Shown: in pieces, positions 8,352 through 16,385 of the stretch
Position numbering within the stretch: the first letter of the stretch is position 1
How the letters are laid out: each line of letters starts with the position of its first letter
From: JBDKTH01 sp964558295
GTDB taxonomy: Bacteria; Planctomycetota; Planctomycetia; Pirellulales; Thermoguttaceae
Reading direction: 5' to 3'
DNA: 43,206 bases
Assembly (NCBI GenBank): GCA_964558295.1
Contig: CAZLDQ010000019.1
Coordinates: 1-43,206, forward strand
The notes under the pieces: model-generated
The model's database searches: none
What the model was told of the DNA's origin: nothing
Seen by the model: the letters and a program-made list of their open reading frames with translations, nothing else
Made by a program: the position numbers and the translations under genes

Positions 8352-9482
8352 ATGGATACCTTGGATCGTCGTCATTTGCTGAAAACCGCCGTGGGCGCAA
8401 GCGCGGCTGTCGCAGCGGGGCACTGGCTCCAGCCAACGGCCCCGGCCGCCGATGGCCCCAAGCAGCGGATCAAAATTGGCCAGATCGGCACTGCACATGA
8501 ACATGCTTCGGCCAAGATGAGCACCTTTCGCAAACTGAGCGACGACTACGAGGTCGTCGGCATTGCGGAGCCCGACCCTGCCTTGCGCAAACGCCACGAA
8601 AATAACCCGGCTTATCGGGGGCTTACGTGGATGACCGAGGAACAACTGTTGAACTCCCCGGGGCTTCAGGCCGTGGCCGTCGAGGTCAGTTCCGGCGACG
8701 ACCGGATCATGGACATCACTGGACGATGTATCGAGGCCGGCATGCATGTGCACTTGGACAAGCCCGGCGGAAAGTCGCTCAGTGCCTTCAAAAAGGTGCT
8801 CGATGAGGCCGGGCGCCGCAAGCTGACCGTGCAACTGGGGTACATGTACCGGAACAATCCGGCGGTCCAGTTTTGTCGCAAGGCCGTTAAGCAAGGTTGG
8901 CTTGGCCAGATCTTCGAGATCGACTGCGTGATGAATATCACGCACCCGGTCAACTATCGGAAGTACCTCTCGCAGTTTCGCGGCGGCACGATGTTCATCT
9001 TCTCCTGCCACTTGATCGATCTTGTCGTGAGCCTGATGGGAAAACCCGATCGCATCGTTTCCTACCCCCGGCAAACCCGCTCCGATGTGGGCGTGGAAAT
9101 GTGCGACAACGGACTGATCGTGTTCGAGTATCCGCAAACGACGGCCACCATCCGCACCGCGTCGCTCGAAGTGGAGGGCTACAAGCGGCGGCAATTGGTC
9201 GTCTGTGGCGATCAGGGAACCATCGACATTCGTCCCCTGGAAACGTTCGACATCCATCCCTCGCAACCCCTTGCGCTTCGTCTCGCGCTCTCGGAGGCTC
9301 GTGATGCGTACAAGAAGGGTTACCAGGAAGTCTCCTTCCCTCTGCCGCCCGGACGATACGACTACCACCTGATTGAATTGGCAAGGATCATCCGTGGGGA
9401 GATTGAGAATCCGTTCCCCTTGGAACACGAGCTGATGGTTCAGGAATGCCTGCTCACCGCCTGCGGCTATCCGATCAGCTAG
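8352..9482 (+). CDS. Gfo/Idh/MocA family oxidoreductase (third, more divergent paralog)
   Basis: A 376-aa protein with an exported N-terminus (DRRHLLKTAVGASAAVAAG, Tat-like) and a Rossmann start IKIGQIGTAHEHA. The EKP motif is altered to LDKPGG, and the catalytic-region histidine lies in IFSCHLIDLVVSLMG. It lacks the long C-terminal extension of the other two copies and belongs to a different subfamily. The DKP form keeps the lysine. The substrate is unknown. The gene follows the lipoprotein by 47 nt and precedes a decayed oxidoreductase gene. Confidence 0.88.
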   Translation: MDTLDRRHLLKTAVGASAAVAAGHWLQPTAPAADGPKQRIKIGQIGTAHEHASAKMSTFRKLSDDYEVVGIAEPDPALRKRHENNPAYRGLTWMTEEQLLNSPGLQAVAVEVSSGDDRIMDITGRCIEAGMHVHLDKPGGKSLSAFKKVLDEAGRRKLTVQLGYMYRNNPAVQFCRKAVKQGWLGQIFEIDCVMNITHPVNYRKYLSQFRGGTMFIFSCHLIDLVVSLMGKPDRIVSYPRQTRSDVGVEMCDNGLIVFEYPQTTATIRTASLEVEGYKRRQLVVCGDQGTIDIRPLETFDIHPSQPLALRLALSEARDAYKKGYQEVSFPLPPGRYDYHLIELARIIRGEIENPFPLEHELMVQECLLTACGYPIS

Positions 9483-9557
9483 CCTTCGTGACACCAGCGG
9501 AAGCCGAAGGCTCCATTCTCGCAACTATTCACCTTCCACCCCCAATGGTCTGCCAAG

Positions 9558-9830
9558 ATGTCCCGTAATCACGACGACGTTTCCTTAACGCTGCAGCTAA
9601 CGCCGCAGCGGCGTTTGCTGCCGGTTCTGGTGTTGTGTCCGAAGCAGCCGAGGCGTTGGCGGCCGACGACAAGCTCAATGTGATGGTTTACGGCGTGCGC
9701 AGTCGGAGTAGCCAAGTTGCCGGGCTCTGTCCCAGAAATCGCGAGTATCACGTCAAGAACCTTTGCGATGTGGACAAAGAGATCGGGCAGAATCGGATGG
9801 ATGAGTTTGAGAAGCACACGATGATGACCA
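9558..9830 (+). pseudogene. Decayed Gfo/Idh/MocA oxidoreductase, N-terminal remnant
   Basis: From ATG 9558 the reading MSRNHD continues, one frame away, as RFLNAAANAAAAFAAGSG. This is a Tat signal followed by an oxidoreductase start (LNVMVYGVRSRSSQVAG, then KNLCDVDKEIGQNRMDEFEK). A single-base frameshift near 9577 therefore breaks the gene. After about 9815 the similarity stops and the rest of the normal 400-plus residues is missing. It is the relic of a fourth oxidoreductase, partly deleted before the MFS gene. An assembly error is possible but would not explain the missing C-terminus. Confidence 0.6.
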
Positions 9831-9902
9831 AGACTCTTCCCATGGTGCCCGTCGTTGGAGTAGGGGGCATCTGGTTGGACTTGGGGTGAGCGGAGAACGC
9901 AG

Positions 9903-11324
9903 ATGAGTGGAAGCAAGCAGGATAGCCTCCCGCCGGTGGTCAACCACGGCTGGCGAATGACCTTTGCCGGCTTGGGGATCAACCTGGCGCTGGCCATCAT
10001 GTACAGTTGGAGTGTTATCAGCTAAGGTGTGCCCGACAGTTGGGGGTGGTCTCAAGCCGACAAGTCGTTGCCCTATGCAATAAGCTGTCTGGTGATTTGT
10101 CTGGCAATGGTGCCGGCCGGACAGATGCAGGACAAGCTCGGGCCGCGTCTGGCGGCCACGTTCGGAGGGATTCTGGTCGGCTTGGGGATGATTTTGGCCA
10201 GCTTTTCGACGACGCCCCTGGGTTACGTCATTGGCTTCGGCGTGCTCACCGGCTCGGGCATTGCGTTCGCCTATGCGGCAGCGACTCCACCGGCGATCAA
10301 ATGGTTCCCGCCGGCAAAGACAGGCATGATCGTCGGCATCGTGGTTTCCGGGTTCGGCTTGGCGCCGGTCTATGCGGCACCGCTGACCACGTGGCTAATC
10401 GGCAGCTTCGGGCGGGCCAATGCGGTCATGGTCCTGGGCATCGCGTTCCTATTGGTCGTCTGCGGGTTGGCGCAGATTCTCCAGACGCCGCCGGCAGGCT
10501 ACGTCCCGCCGGGCTCGCCGCCGCAACCGGCGGGCAGCGTCCGGGACAAGGAAGACTTTACTCCCGGACAAATGCTCCGGACGTGGCAGTTCTACGTGCT
10601 CTGGTTCATGTACGCCTGCGGCGCCGGGGCGGGGCTGATGATTATCTCCAAGCTGTCCAAAATCGCCCAGGACCAGGCCGGACTGACGCTGNNNNNNNNN
10701 NGGCGCGGGTGTGGTCTGTTCTTCTTGCTCGGTTTGATGTAGGTGGGGGGGGGGGGGGGGGGGTTGATGATCATTTCCATGTTGGCCAAGATTGCCTCGG
10801 CCCAGGCGGGGATCCAACTCGGGTTCGTCCTCGTGGCGGTCTTGGCCGTCGGCAACGGCGTCGGCCGAATCACGACGGGCATCGCCTCCGACAAGATGGG
10901 GCGAAAGGTCACGCTATTGATCTGCTTTGCGCTGCAAACGATTGCGATTCTTCTCCTTTCCCAGACGACCGAGGGCTCCCTGTTGGCCAATACGGTCGTA
11001 CTGGCTTTGGTCTCCGCCCTGATCGGAGCCAACTACGGCGCGAATCTCGCCCTCTTTCCCGCGGTGACGAAAGACTACTACGGCCTCAAGCATTTCGGGG
11101 TGAACTACGGACTCCTGTATACGTCCTGGGGAGTCGGCGGCTTCATGTTGGCCCTCTTGGCTGGCAAGGTCTACGATCAAACCGGGAGCTTCCGTTTCGC
11201 CTATTACTGCTCGGCAGCGCTCTTGGCCCTCGCGGCGCTGGCAACGTTCTTCATCAAGCCGCCCCATCCGGCGACCGAGGAAACCACGCGTATCCATCCA
11301 ACGGCGTTGGCCGTTGATGACTAA
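9903..11324 (+). pseudogene. MFS transporter (oxalate/formate antiporter-like), interrupted and misassembled
   Basis: ATG 9903 begins a typical major facilitator N-terminus (WRMTFAGLGINLALAIMYSW). An in-frame TAA at 10023-10025 (codon 41) follows, where relatives normally read through (VIS-stop-GVPDSWGWSQADKSLPYA). The frame then runs through several membrane helices to a 10-N gap (10692-10701). After the gap come a garbled stretch, a TAG at 10740-10742 and a run of 19 G (10745-10763). The transporter C-terminal half (10764-11324) continues in frame. The helix GLMIIS..AKIA occurs on both sides of the gap, so this piece is present twice. Whether the organism has an intact gene cannot be decided from this assembly. 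An MFS carrier would fit import of the substrate for the oxidoreductase block. Confidence 0.65.
10692..10701. other. Assembly gap (10 N)
   Basis: Ten unknown bases lie inside the MFS gene, a nominal scaffold join. The sequence just right of it (10702-10763) is low in quality, ending in 19 consecutive G. It appears to cover again the segment already present left of the gap. Confidence 0.98.
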
Positions 11325-11394
11325 CCGACCTCTGGGAATCCCCAAGCGTCTCACAACATGTCCAACAAACGATCGATAATGCGGAGAGAGGAAT

Positions 11395-12351
11395 ATGCGA
11401 GCCATCTTGGTCAACGGTAAACGCTCACTTGCCTGGAGCGAGGTGCCTGATCCGGTGCTGAAGGCCGGCGAGCTTCTGATTGATATTCATGCGGCTGCGT
11501 TGAACCGTGCCGATCTGATGCAGCGCGACGGGAACTACCCGCCGCCGCCGGGTTGGCCGGAATGGATGGGGCTGGAGGTGGCCGGCGTCGTGGCCGAAGC
11601 GCCGGCCGGCGGCCGCTGGCGAATCGGCGATAAGGTTTGCGCGCTGCTGGGCGGCGGGGGCTATGCGGAACGGGTTGCCGTGCCGGCCGACATGGTCATG
11701 GCGGTTCCCGAGGGCTTGTCGATGGTCGAAGCCGCGGCAATTCCCGAAGCGTTTGCCACCTCCTATCTCAACCTCTGCATCGAGGGGGGCATGAAGGCAG
11801 GGGATACCGTTCTCATCCAAGCCGGGGCAAGCGGGTTGGGCATGGCGGCGATCCAACTGGCGAAAGCCTTTGGCGCCACGGTGATGACGACGGTCAGCAC
11901 CGACGAAAAGGCGGAATTCGTCCGCCGTCTCGGCGCCGATATCGTCATCAATCGGACAGTTGACGACCTCCGCGCAGCCATGGAGAGACATCCGGTTGAT
12001 ATCGCCTTGGATTGTATCAGCGGTCCCGAACTCGGACGGTGCATCGAGAAGATGGCCATCGGCGGACGATGGATCGTAATCGCTACGGTGGGCGGGATCA
12101 TGACCGAAATCAATATGGACCTGTTCTACACGCGACGCATCCGGCTGATCGGCAGCACGCTCAGAAGCCGCCCGGCCGAAATGAAAGCCAGAATTCTTGC
12201 CGATTTGGAGAGGACTTTGTGGAGGTCGTTTTCGTCCGGGGCAATCAAGCCGGTGGTCTACAAGACGCTGCCCATCACTCAGGCCGAAGAAGCCCATGCC
12301 ATCCTCCAGCGTCGCGAGAACCTGGGGAAAGTAGTGCTGACGGTCAAGTAG
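11395..12351 (+). CDS. NAD(P)H-quinone oxidoreductase, PIG3/QOR type (zinc-free MDR family)
   Basis: A 318-aa medium-chain dehydrogenase/reductase of the PIG3 (TP53I3)-like quinone oxidoreductase group. The family start is present (ALNRADLMQRDGNYPPPPG) and there is a GroES-like domain. The nucleotide-binding loop AGASGLGMAAIQLAKAFGA is at about residues 142-160. The zinc-binding cysteines of true alcohol dehydrogenases are absent. Such enzymes use NADPH to reduce quinones or enones. A GAGAGAGG Shine-Dalgarno lies just before the ATG. The length matches the family. It lies 70 nt after the broken MFS gene and may be unrelated housekeeping, or a redox partner of the upstream block. Confidence 0.88.
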   Translation: MRAILVNGKRSLAWSEVPDPVLKAGELLIDIHAAALNRADLMQRDGNYPPPPGWPEWMGLEVAGVVAEAPAGGRWRIGDKVCALLGGGGYAERVAVPADMVMAVPEGLSMVEAAAIPEAFATSYLNLCIEGGMKAGDTVLIQAGASGLGMAAIQLAKAFGATVMTTVSTDEKAEFVRRLGADIVINRTVDDLRAAMERHPVDIALDCISGPELGRCIEKMAIGGRWIVIATVGGIMTEINMDLFYTRRIRLIGSTLRSRPAEMKARILADLERTLWRSFSSGAIKPVVYKTLPITQAEEAHAILQRRENLGKVVLTVK

Positions 12352-12613
12352 ACCAGGCACGCTAAGCCGGAAACGCCTTCCCCATTGTTCGCGTCTCCTC
12401 GGCAGAATCTCTGGGGCACTTTTGGTCGGGGAGGTCTCCCCGTTGGTGAGCTCGACTCAACAACGGTGCGTTCCGCGAGCCAATCCCACGGCAGCATAAC
12501 GTCAATCACGAGAGTACCTTTCGCGCATCGTAGGACATTCTGCGACAGGCTCGTTCACGCCCCCTGCAATCGACCGGAGGTTTTCGTCAACTGTTTGGAA
12601 GAATAGACAAAGA

Positions 12614-12680
12614 GCGGCACGGCGCGAGCCGTCCGGTGAGCGGCCTTACGAACGACACCGGACGGTTTGCGCGGTGCGGT
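12614..12680. repeat. REP-like palindromic element
   Basis: Arms at 12614-12638 and 12656-12680 are 25 nt long and pair with about five mismatches around a 17-nt loop. The inner ten bases (CCGTCCGGTG / CACCGGACGG) are perfect. It lies between the ends of two convergent genes, where it could work as a two-way transcription stop or mRNA-end stabiliser. The form is that of a REP-type repeat spread through the genome. Confidence 0.6.
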
Positions 12681-12814
12681 ACGATCCTGGCGACGCAATC
12701 TCCAACGGCCCTGATCGACAGGCCTCTCGCCGATTTCTTGAGAAACGACACGCAGATCGCCACGGCGTCCCAGGCCGCACCCGTGCCAGGAACCGTCGTG
12801 AGGTCTGACCCGCA

Positions 12815-12868
12815 CTCCTCACGCTCCCTCGCAATAATCCTTTCCTCACGACGGAGCGTGAGGAGCAC
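12815..12868. repeat. Second inverted repeat in the same gap
   Basis: CTCCTCACGCTCC (12815-12827) is perfectly complementary to GGAGCGTGAGGAG (12853-12865). Weaker pairing extends the stem on both sides. A related fragment, CGTCGTGAGG, lies just upstream near 12795-12804. It is a different repeat family from the element at 12614. Confidence 0.5.
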
Positions 12869-12929
12869 AAGAACAACGAGTGAATTAGGTTCAGGAAGCA
12901 GCAGGAGCTCGTGACCACCTGCAAGCCGC

Positions 12930-13766
12930 CTACTTGGCGATGTATTTCAGCAGGATCTCGAAGCCGGGAGTGGCCATGCCATGGTCGAAGCCTTGAAATT
13001 CGTGGAGGATTGTCTGCTTGTGCCCAACGACTTTCATCATCCGCATCAGATAGGCGTTTTCCTCGTAGCGACCGAGCATCTCCAGTTCGCGATCGCCGGT
13101 GAGCAGGACCAGCGGCGGCGCATCGGGGCGAACGTGGAACAAGGGTGCAAACTCGTCGATGGTCGGCTGTTTGGCGGGAATCCCTCGTTCCTTGCGGATC
13201 GTGAAGTGAGTGATCGTGTGGCCGCTAAAGGGAATCAATCCGGCAATCCGATTAGCGTCGATGTCGTGCTTGGCCAGCCAGCGTTTGTCGAGGCCCACCA
13301 TGGCGGTCAGATAGCCGCCAGCCGAATGACCGGAAACATAGATCCGGTTCGGGTCGCCGCCGTACTTATCGATGTTCTTGAACACCCAGGCCACTGCCGC
13401 GGCAGCGTCTTCAATATAGGCGGGGCAGGTGACCTTCGGATGCAAGCGGTAGTTGGCGGCCGCCACGGCGATCTTCTGGTTTTTGAGCTGGGCGGGAATC
13501 GACTTATTGCCCGCCGACAGGCCACCACCGTGAAACCAGACCACCGTAGCAAAGCCGGCCTGCTCAGTGGGATAATACAGATCCAGCCGGCAACGCTCTT
13601 TCATATAATCCGTTAACGCTTCCGCCGGATCATTCCGATACAGAAGGTCCGTTTCCGTCTTATAACCCGCCGTGGCCGACTGGGCCGCGGGCTCTTCGGT
13701 CCGAACGCTGGAACCCCACAGGCATGCGAGGGAGAAAACGACGGCAAGGGCCAAGTTGCGTTTCAC
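12930..13766 (-). CDS. Secreted alpha/beta hydrolase (carboxylesterase / BD-FAE-like)
   Basis: A 278-aa esterase with a signal peptide (residues 1 to about 24). The oxyanion motif is HGGG (79-82). The nucleophile is S148 in GHSAGG, the acid is probably D225 (LLTGDRE), and the base is H262 (GFDHGM). This is the hormone-sensitive-lipase/feruloyl-esterase-like pattern. The GTG at 13766 is preferred because AGAAAGG lies 6 nt before it; an ATG at 13799 would add 11 residues. It is the last gene of a four-gene minus-strand run (isomerase, AraC regulator, MFS, esterase). It may therefore remove acyl groups from plant-type sugars before uptake; the substrate is inferred only. Confidence 0.85.
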   Translation of the reverse strand: MKRNLALAVVFSLACLWGSSVRTEEPAAQSATAGYKTETDLLYRNDPAEALTDYMKERCRLDLYYPTEQAGFATVVWFHGGGLSAGNKSIPAQLKNQKIAVAAANYRLHPKVTCPAYIEDAAAAVAWVFKNIDKYGGDPNRIYVSGHSAGGYLTAMVGLDKRWLAKHDIDANRIAGLIPFSGHTITHFTIRKERGIPAKQPTIDEFAPLFHVRPDAPPLVLLTGDRELEMLGRYEENAYLMRMMKVVGHKQTILHEFQGFDHGMATPGFEILLKYIAK

Positions 13767-13890
13767 GGGGAACCTTTCTGAAGGATCGATGGGAGGCAAT
13801 GCGGGGAAAGACGTAGCCTGATGGGTTGGATGAACGAGGTTGGGTTCAACCCAGCCCTATAGCACACCCTACCGCGGGCGGCCCGAGAAT

Positions 13891-15174
13891 TCAAGCCTTT
13901 GTTTCGGCAAGGCGTTCGTTGGCGAAGTCTTTGCGGAAAAACTGCTGATTGGCCCAGAAGATCGCCGCAGCGGCGATCAGGTGGACGAGGGCCAACGACG
14001 CCATGGAAGCCGAGAGACCGAAGGCCGGCTTGGCCAGGCCCATCAGGAACGGGGCCAACGCGCCAACCAAAAAGCCCATTGTGTTCATCACCCCGCTGGC
14101 CGAGGCGCGGTAGCGTGGAGCCACCACATCGAACAAGGCGGCAAACGTGTTCGAGTCGTAGATTCCGCGGAAGAATCCGAAACCGGCCAGACCGAGGTAG
14201 ACCAAGACCGGCGTACTGCCAACCCCCACCAGCACGATGAACGGAGCGGCAATTCCCAGGCCGAGCATTTGGATTTCCATGCGCACCGTCGAGCGGCGTT
14301 GGAACCAACGGTCGGAATAGAAGCCGCCGAGCAAGACGCCGGTCAGGGCGGCCGCCTGGAAGTAGAACATCGCGGAAAACCCGGCGGTCAGTGGATCCAT
14401 CCCGAACTTCTCCTGCAGGAACATCGTCCCCCAGGTCATGTAGCCGATGTGCACGAAGAGCATTCCCCCGTAGGCCGCCATCAACAACAAGGCCGTGGGC
14501 GTTCGGGCGAGCACGGCAAGGATCTCGCGCGGGGTCACGGCCGGCGACGGGTTCGGCCTGTCGGCCGCAAGCTCCTTCTGGCCGGCGGCTTCCTTGGGGG
14601 CGTCGCGTAAGCGAAGCAAGAGCAACAGACCGGCCACGATGCCCAAGGAGCCGAAGAGGTAAAACGCCGACCGCCATCCCCAATGGCTGCTGGCATAGCC
14701 GCCGATCACGCCGCTGAGCACGAATCCGGCGTAAACCGCCGTCTGGTGGATCGAGATGGCCAGCGCCCGGGTTTCCTTGTGAAAAGCGGCCATCAGGGCA
14801 AACGCCGCCGGCGCATAAAAGGCCTCGCCGCCACCGGTGGCAATGCTTCGAAACAAGACGAGATGAACAACCGTCGTGCTCAAGCCGGTGAACAGCGTCG
14901 CGCAGCTCCAGAACAACAGACTGCACGTAACGATCCACCGTTTGCTCCCGATATCCCCCAGATAACCGGCGATGGGATAGACCAGCGCAAGGGTCCAGAA
15001 GAGAATCGAAGCGACCAACCCAAGCTGGGCGTCGGAGAGGAGCAGTTCGTCCTGAATCGACTTCAGCACGACGCTGTAGACCTGGCGGTCGGCCTGGTTG
15101 AGGAAGAAGGCCACCCAAAGCAAGGCCAGCAGTTCCCACTTGTAAGACACAGTTGCCGACGACGGCTTGAGCAT
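13891..15174 (-). CDS. MFS transporter
   Basis: A 427-aa protein with about twelve hydrophobic segments and the MFS loop 2-3 motif GYLGDIGSKR. It has an early NQADRQVYSVVL pattern, as in hexuronate/sialic-acid-type or spinster-like carriers, and a central cytoplasmic loop near residues 195-215. The ATG at 15174 is chosen because it begins just before the first membrane helix and is preceded by GAGG; a GTG at 15216 would add 14 residues. It is unlike the broken MFS gene at 9903. It lies between the AraC regulator and the esterase and is probably the importer of that unit. Confidence 0.85.
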   Translation of the reverse strand: MLKPSSATVSYKWELLALLWVAFFLNQADRQVYSVVLKSIQDELLLSDAQLGLVASILFWTLALVYPIAGYLGDIGSKRWIVTCSLLFWSCATLFTGLSTTVVHLVLFRSIATGGGEAFYAPAAFALMAAFHKETRALAISIHQTAVYAGFVLSGVIGGYASSHWGWRSAFYLFGSLGIVAGLLLLLRLRDAPKEAAGQKELAADRPNPSPAVTPREILAVLARTPTALLLMAAYGGMLFVHIGYMTWGTMFLQEKFGMDPLTAGFSAMFYFQAAALTGVLLGGFYSDRWFQRRSTVRMEIQMLGLGIAAPFIVLVGVGSTPVLVYLGLAGFGFFRGIYDSNTFAALFDVVAPRYRASASGVMNTMGFLVGALAPFLMGLAKPAFGLSASMASLALVHLIAAAAIFWANQQFFRKDFANERLAETKA

Positions 15175-15321
15175 GCCGCATGCCTCGGTTGGTTCAGGTG
15201 TGTGAGGGCCCGCCACGCCTCAGACTAGCATTCGTCGCAGCGTGGGGCAAGCGTTCTACCCGCCGCTTTGCGACAAGGGTTTGCCGTGTTGCGACAGCAA
15301 GCGGTCTTTGAAGGAAGAGGC

Positions 15322-16227
15322 TCACGCGCCGCTGCGATGCTCTTGGCGGTAGGCGACGGCCGAGATTCCTTCCAGGCGGCGAAAGACCTTGCTCAGATGC
15401 TCAGCACTGGTGAAGCCGGCAATCGCCGCGATTCGCTTGATGGGTACCTCGGTCTCTTCCAAGAGCCGTTTAACCCGTTCCAACCGGCAGCGCATGATCT
15501 CGTCGAGAATCGTGCGTCCCAGCGAGCGTTGGAACCGGCGTTCGAGGGAGCGGCGTGTGAGCGGCACCTGGGCAACGACGTCTTCGACCTGCATCGGTCG
15601 GTGACTCTGATTCCAGATGAAGTGAATCGCTTTGGCCACCATACGGTCTTCGACAATCGGCTCCTCGGCGACGGTCGAATCGCGCTGGTGCGGCGGGGCC
15701 ACGATCCGGGCAAGAATCTCCATCGTCTGGGCGCCTAACAGAAGCGGGTTGTCGATCGTTTCCTGGCGCACCTGGTCGAGCATCGTCCGATACGACTGGA
15801 GCACGTCGTCGGCCACCCCGATGCGGAGGATCGGGGTGCGGGGGGAGAGAAACCCTTGTTCCAGCAGCCAGCGGAGATAGTTGCCGTTGGCCCCGACCCA
15901 ATAGGAGTCCCAGCCGGTTCGCAAATTTGGGCGGTAGCGATGCCAGACGCCGGGAAACAAGAGGACCACATCGCCGGCGGCAATCTCGACCCGGCCGGTG
16001 GGGCCTGACTCAAAGACACCGCCACCCCGGGTCAGGTAGATGAATTGAAACTCGGGGAGCACCCGGCCTTTGTCCCAGGTAAACTGATAGAGGGGCGGAT
16101 GCCCGGCGCGGGGAAACCGGCTTCCCGGCATCACCCCCGAGCAGCCAGTCCCAGTAACGTAAATCCCCCACTGGGTTGCCCGTGGATTGACAGGAAGATA
16201 GCGAAAGAAGTCGGTTTCGACGACCAT
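15322..16227 (-). CDS. AraC-family transcriptional regulator
   Basis: A 301-aa regulator. The N-terminal 170 residues form a cupin-like AraC ligand domain (PEFQFIYLTRGGGVFES; DVVLLFPGVWHRYRP). Residues about 200-298 hold the double helix-turn-helix (TRRSLERRFQRSLGRTIL and IKRIAAIAGFTSAEHLSKVF). A very strong GAGGAGGGGG Shine-Dalgarno precedes the ATG. It sits between isomerase and MFS genes on the same strand and probably controls them in response to a sugar. The short spacers (about 150 nt on each side) are the places to look for its operators. Confidence 0.9.
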   Translation of the reverse strand: MVVETDFFRYLPVNPRATQWGIYVTGTGCSGVMPGSRFPRAGHPPLYQFTWDKGRVLPEFQFIYLTRGGGVFESGPTGRVEIAAGDVVLLFPGVWHRYRPNLRTGWDSYWVGANGNYLRWLLEQGFLSPRTPILRIGVADDVLQSYRTMLDQVRQETIDNPLLLGAQTMEILARIVAPPHQRDSTVAEEPIVEDRMVAKAIHFIWNQSHRPMQVEDVVAQVPLTRRSLERRFQRSLGRTILDEIMRCRLERVKRLLEETEVPIKRIAAIAGFTSAEHLSKVFRRLEGISAVAYRQEHRSGA

Positions 16228-16385
16228 CGTTCCCCCTCCTCACGATTTCCGGCAGTGGAAGTCTATTGCTCCGCGAATTCTTTGATTATGGATTGGGTGG
16301 TGTCAGAGCGTCAAGCGTTTGGACCACTGAGCCGGCTCGTCCTGCTTGCCGGCTCAAGGGCCTGGTCGTACTGGTGCCCAGAGGA

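Larger units (their letters stand above)
12352..12929. other. Intergenic region between convergent genes, carrying palindromic repeats
   Basis: This 578-nt gap separates the plus-strand quinone oxidoreductase from a minus-strand esterase. No gene is supported. It carries two different inverted repeats (12614-12680 and 12815-12868, listed separately) and otherwise nothing recognised. Confidence 0.6.

Noticed and set aside
8265..9524. Long minus-strand open frame (419 codons) opposite the third oxidoreductase gene
   Set aside because: It is the mirror of a strongly supported plus-strand gene with Rossmann motifs. GC-rich DNA keeps antisense frames open, and no family motif or ribosome site supports it.
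10745..10763. Run of 19 G as a possible G-quadruplex or phase-variation tract
   Set aside because: It lies within a garbled stretch next to the N gap, and its position fits a failed read end better than biology.
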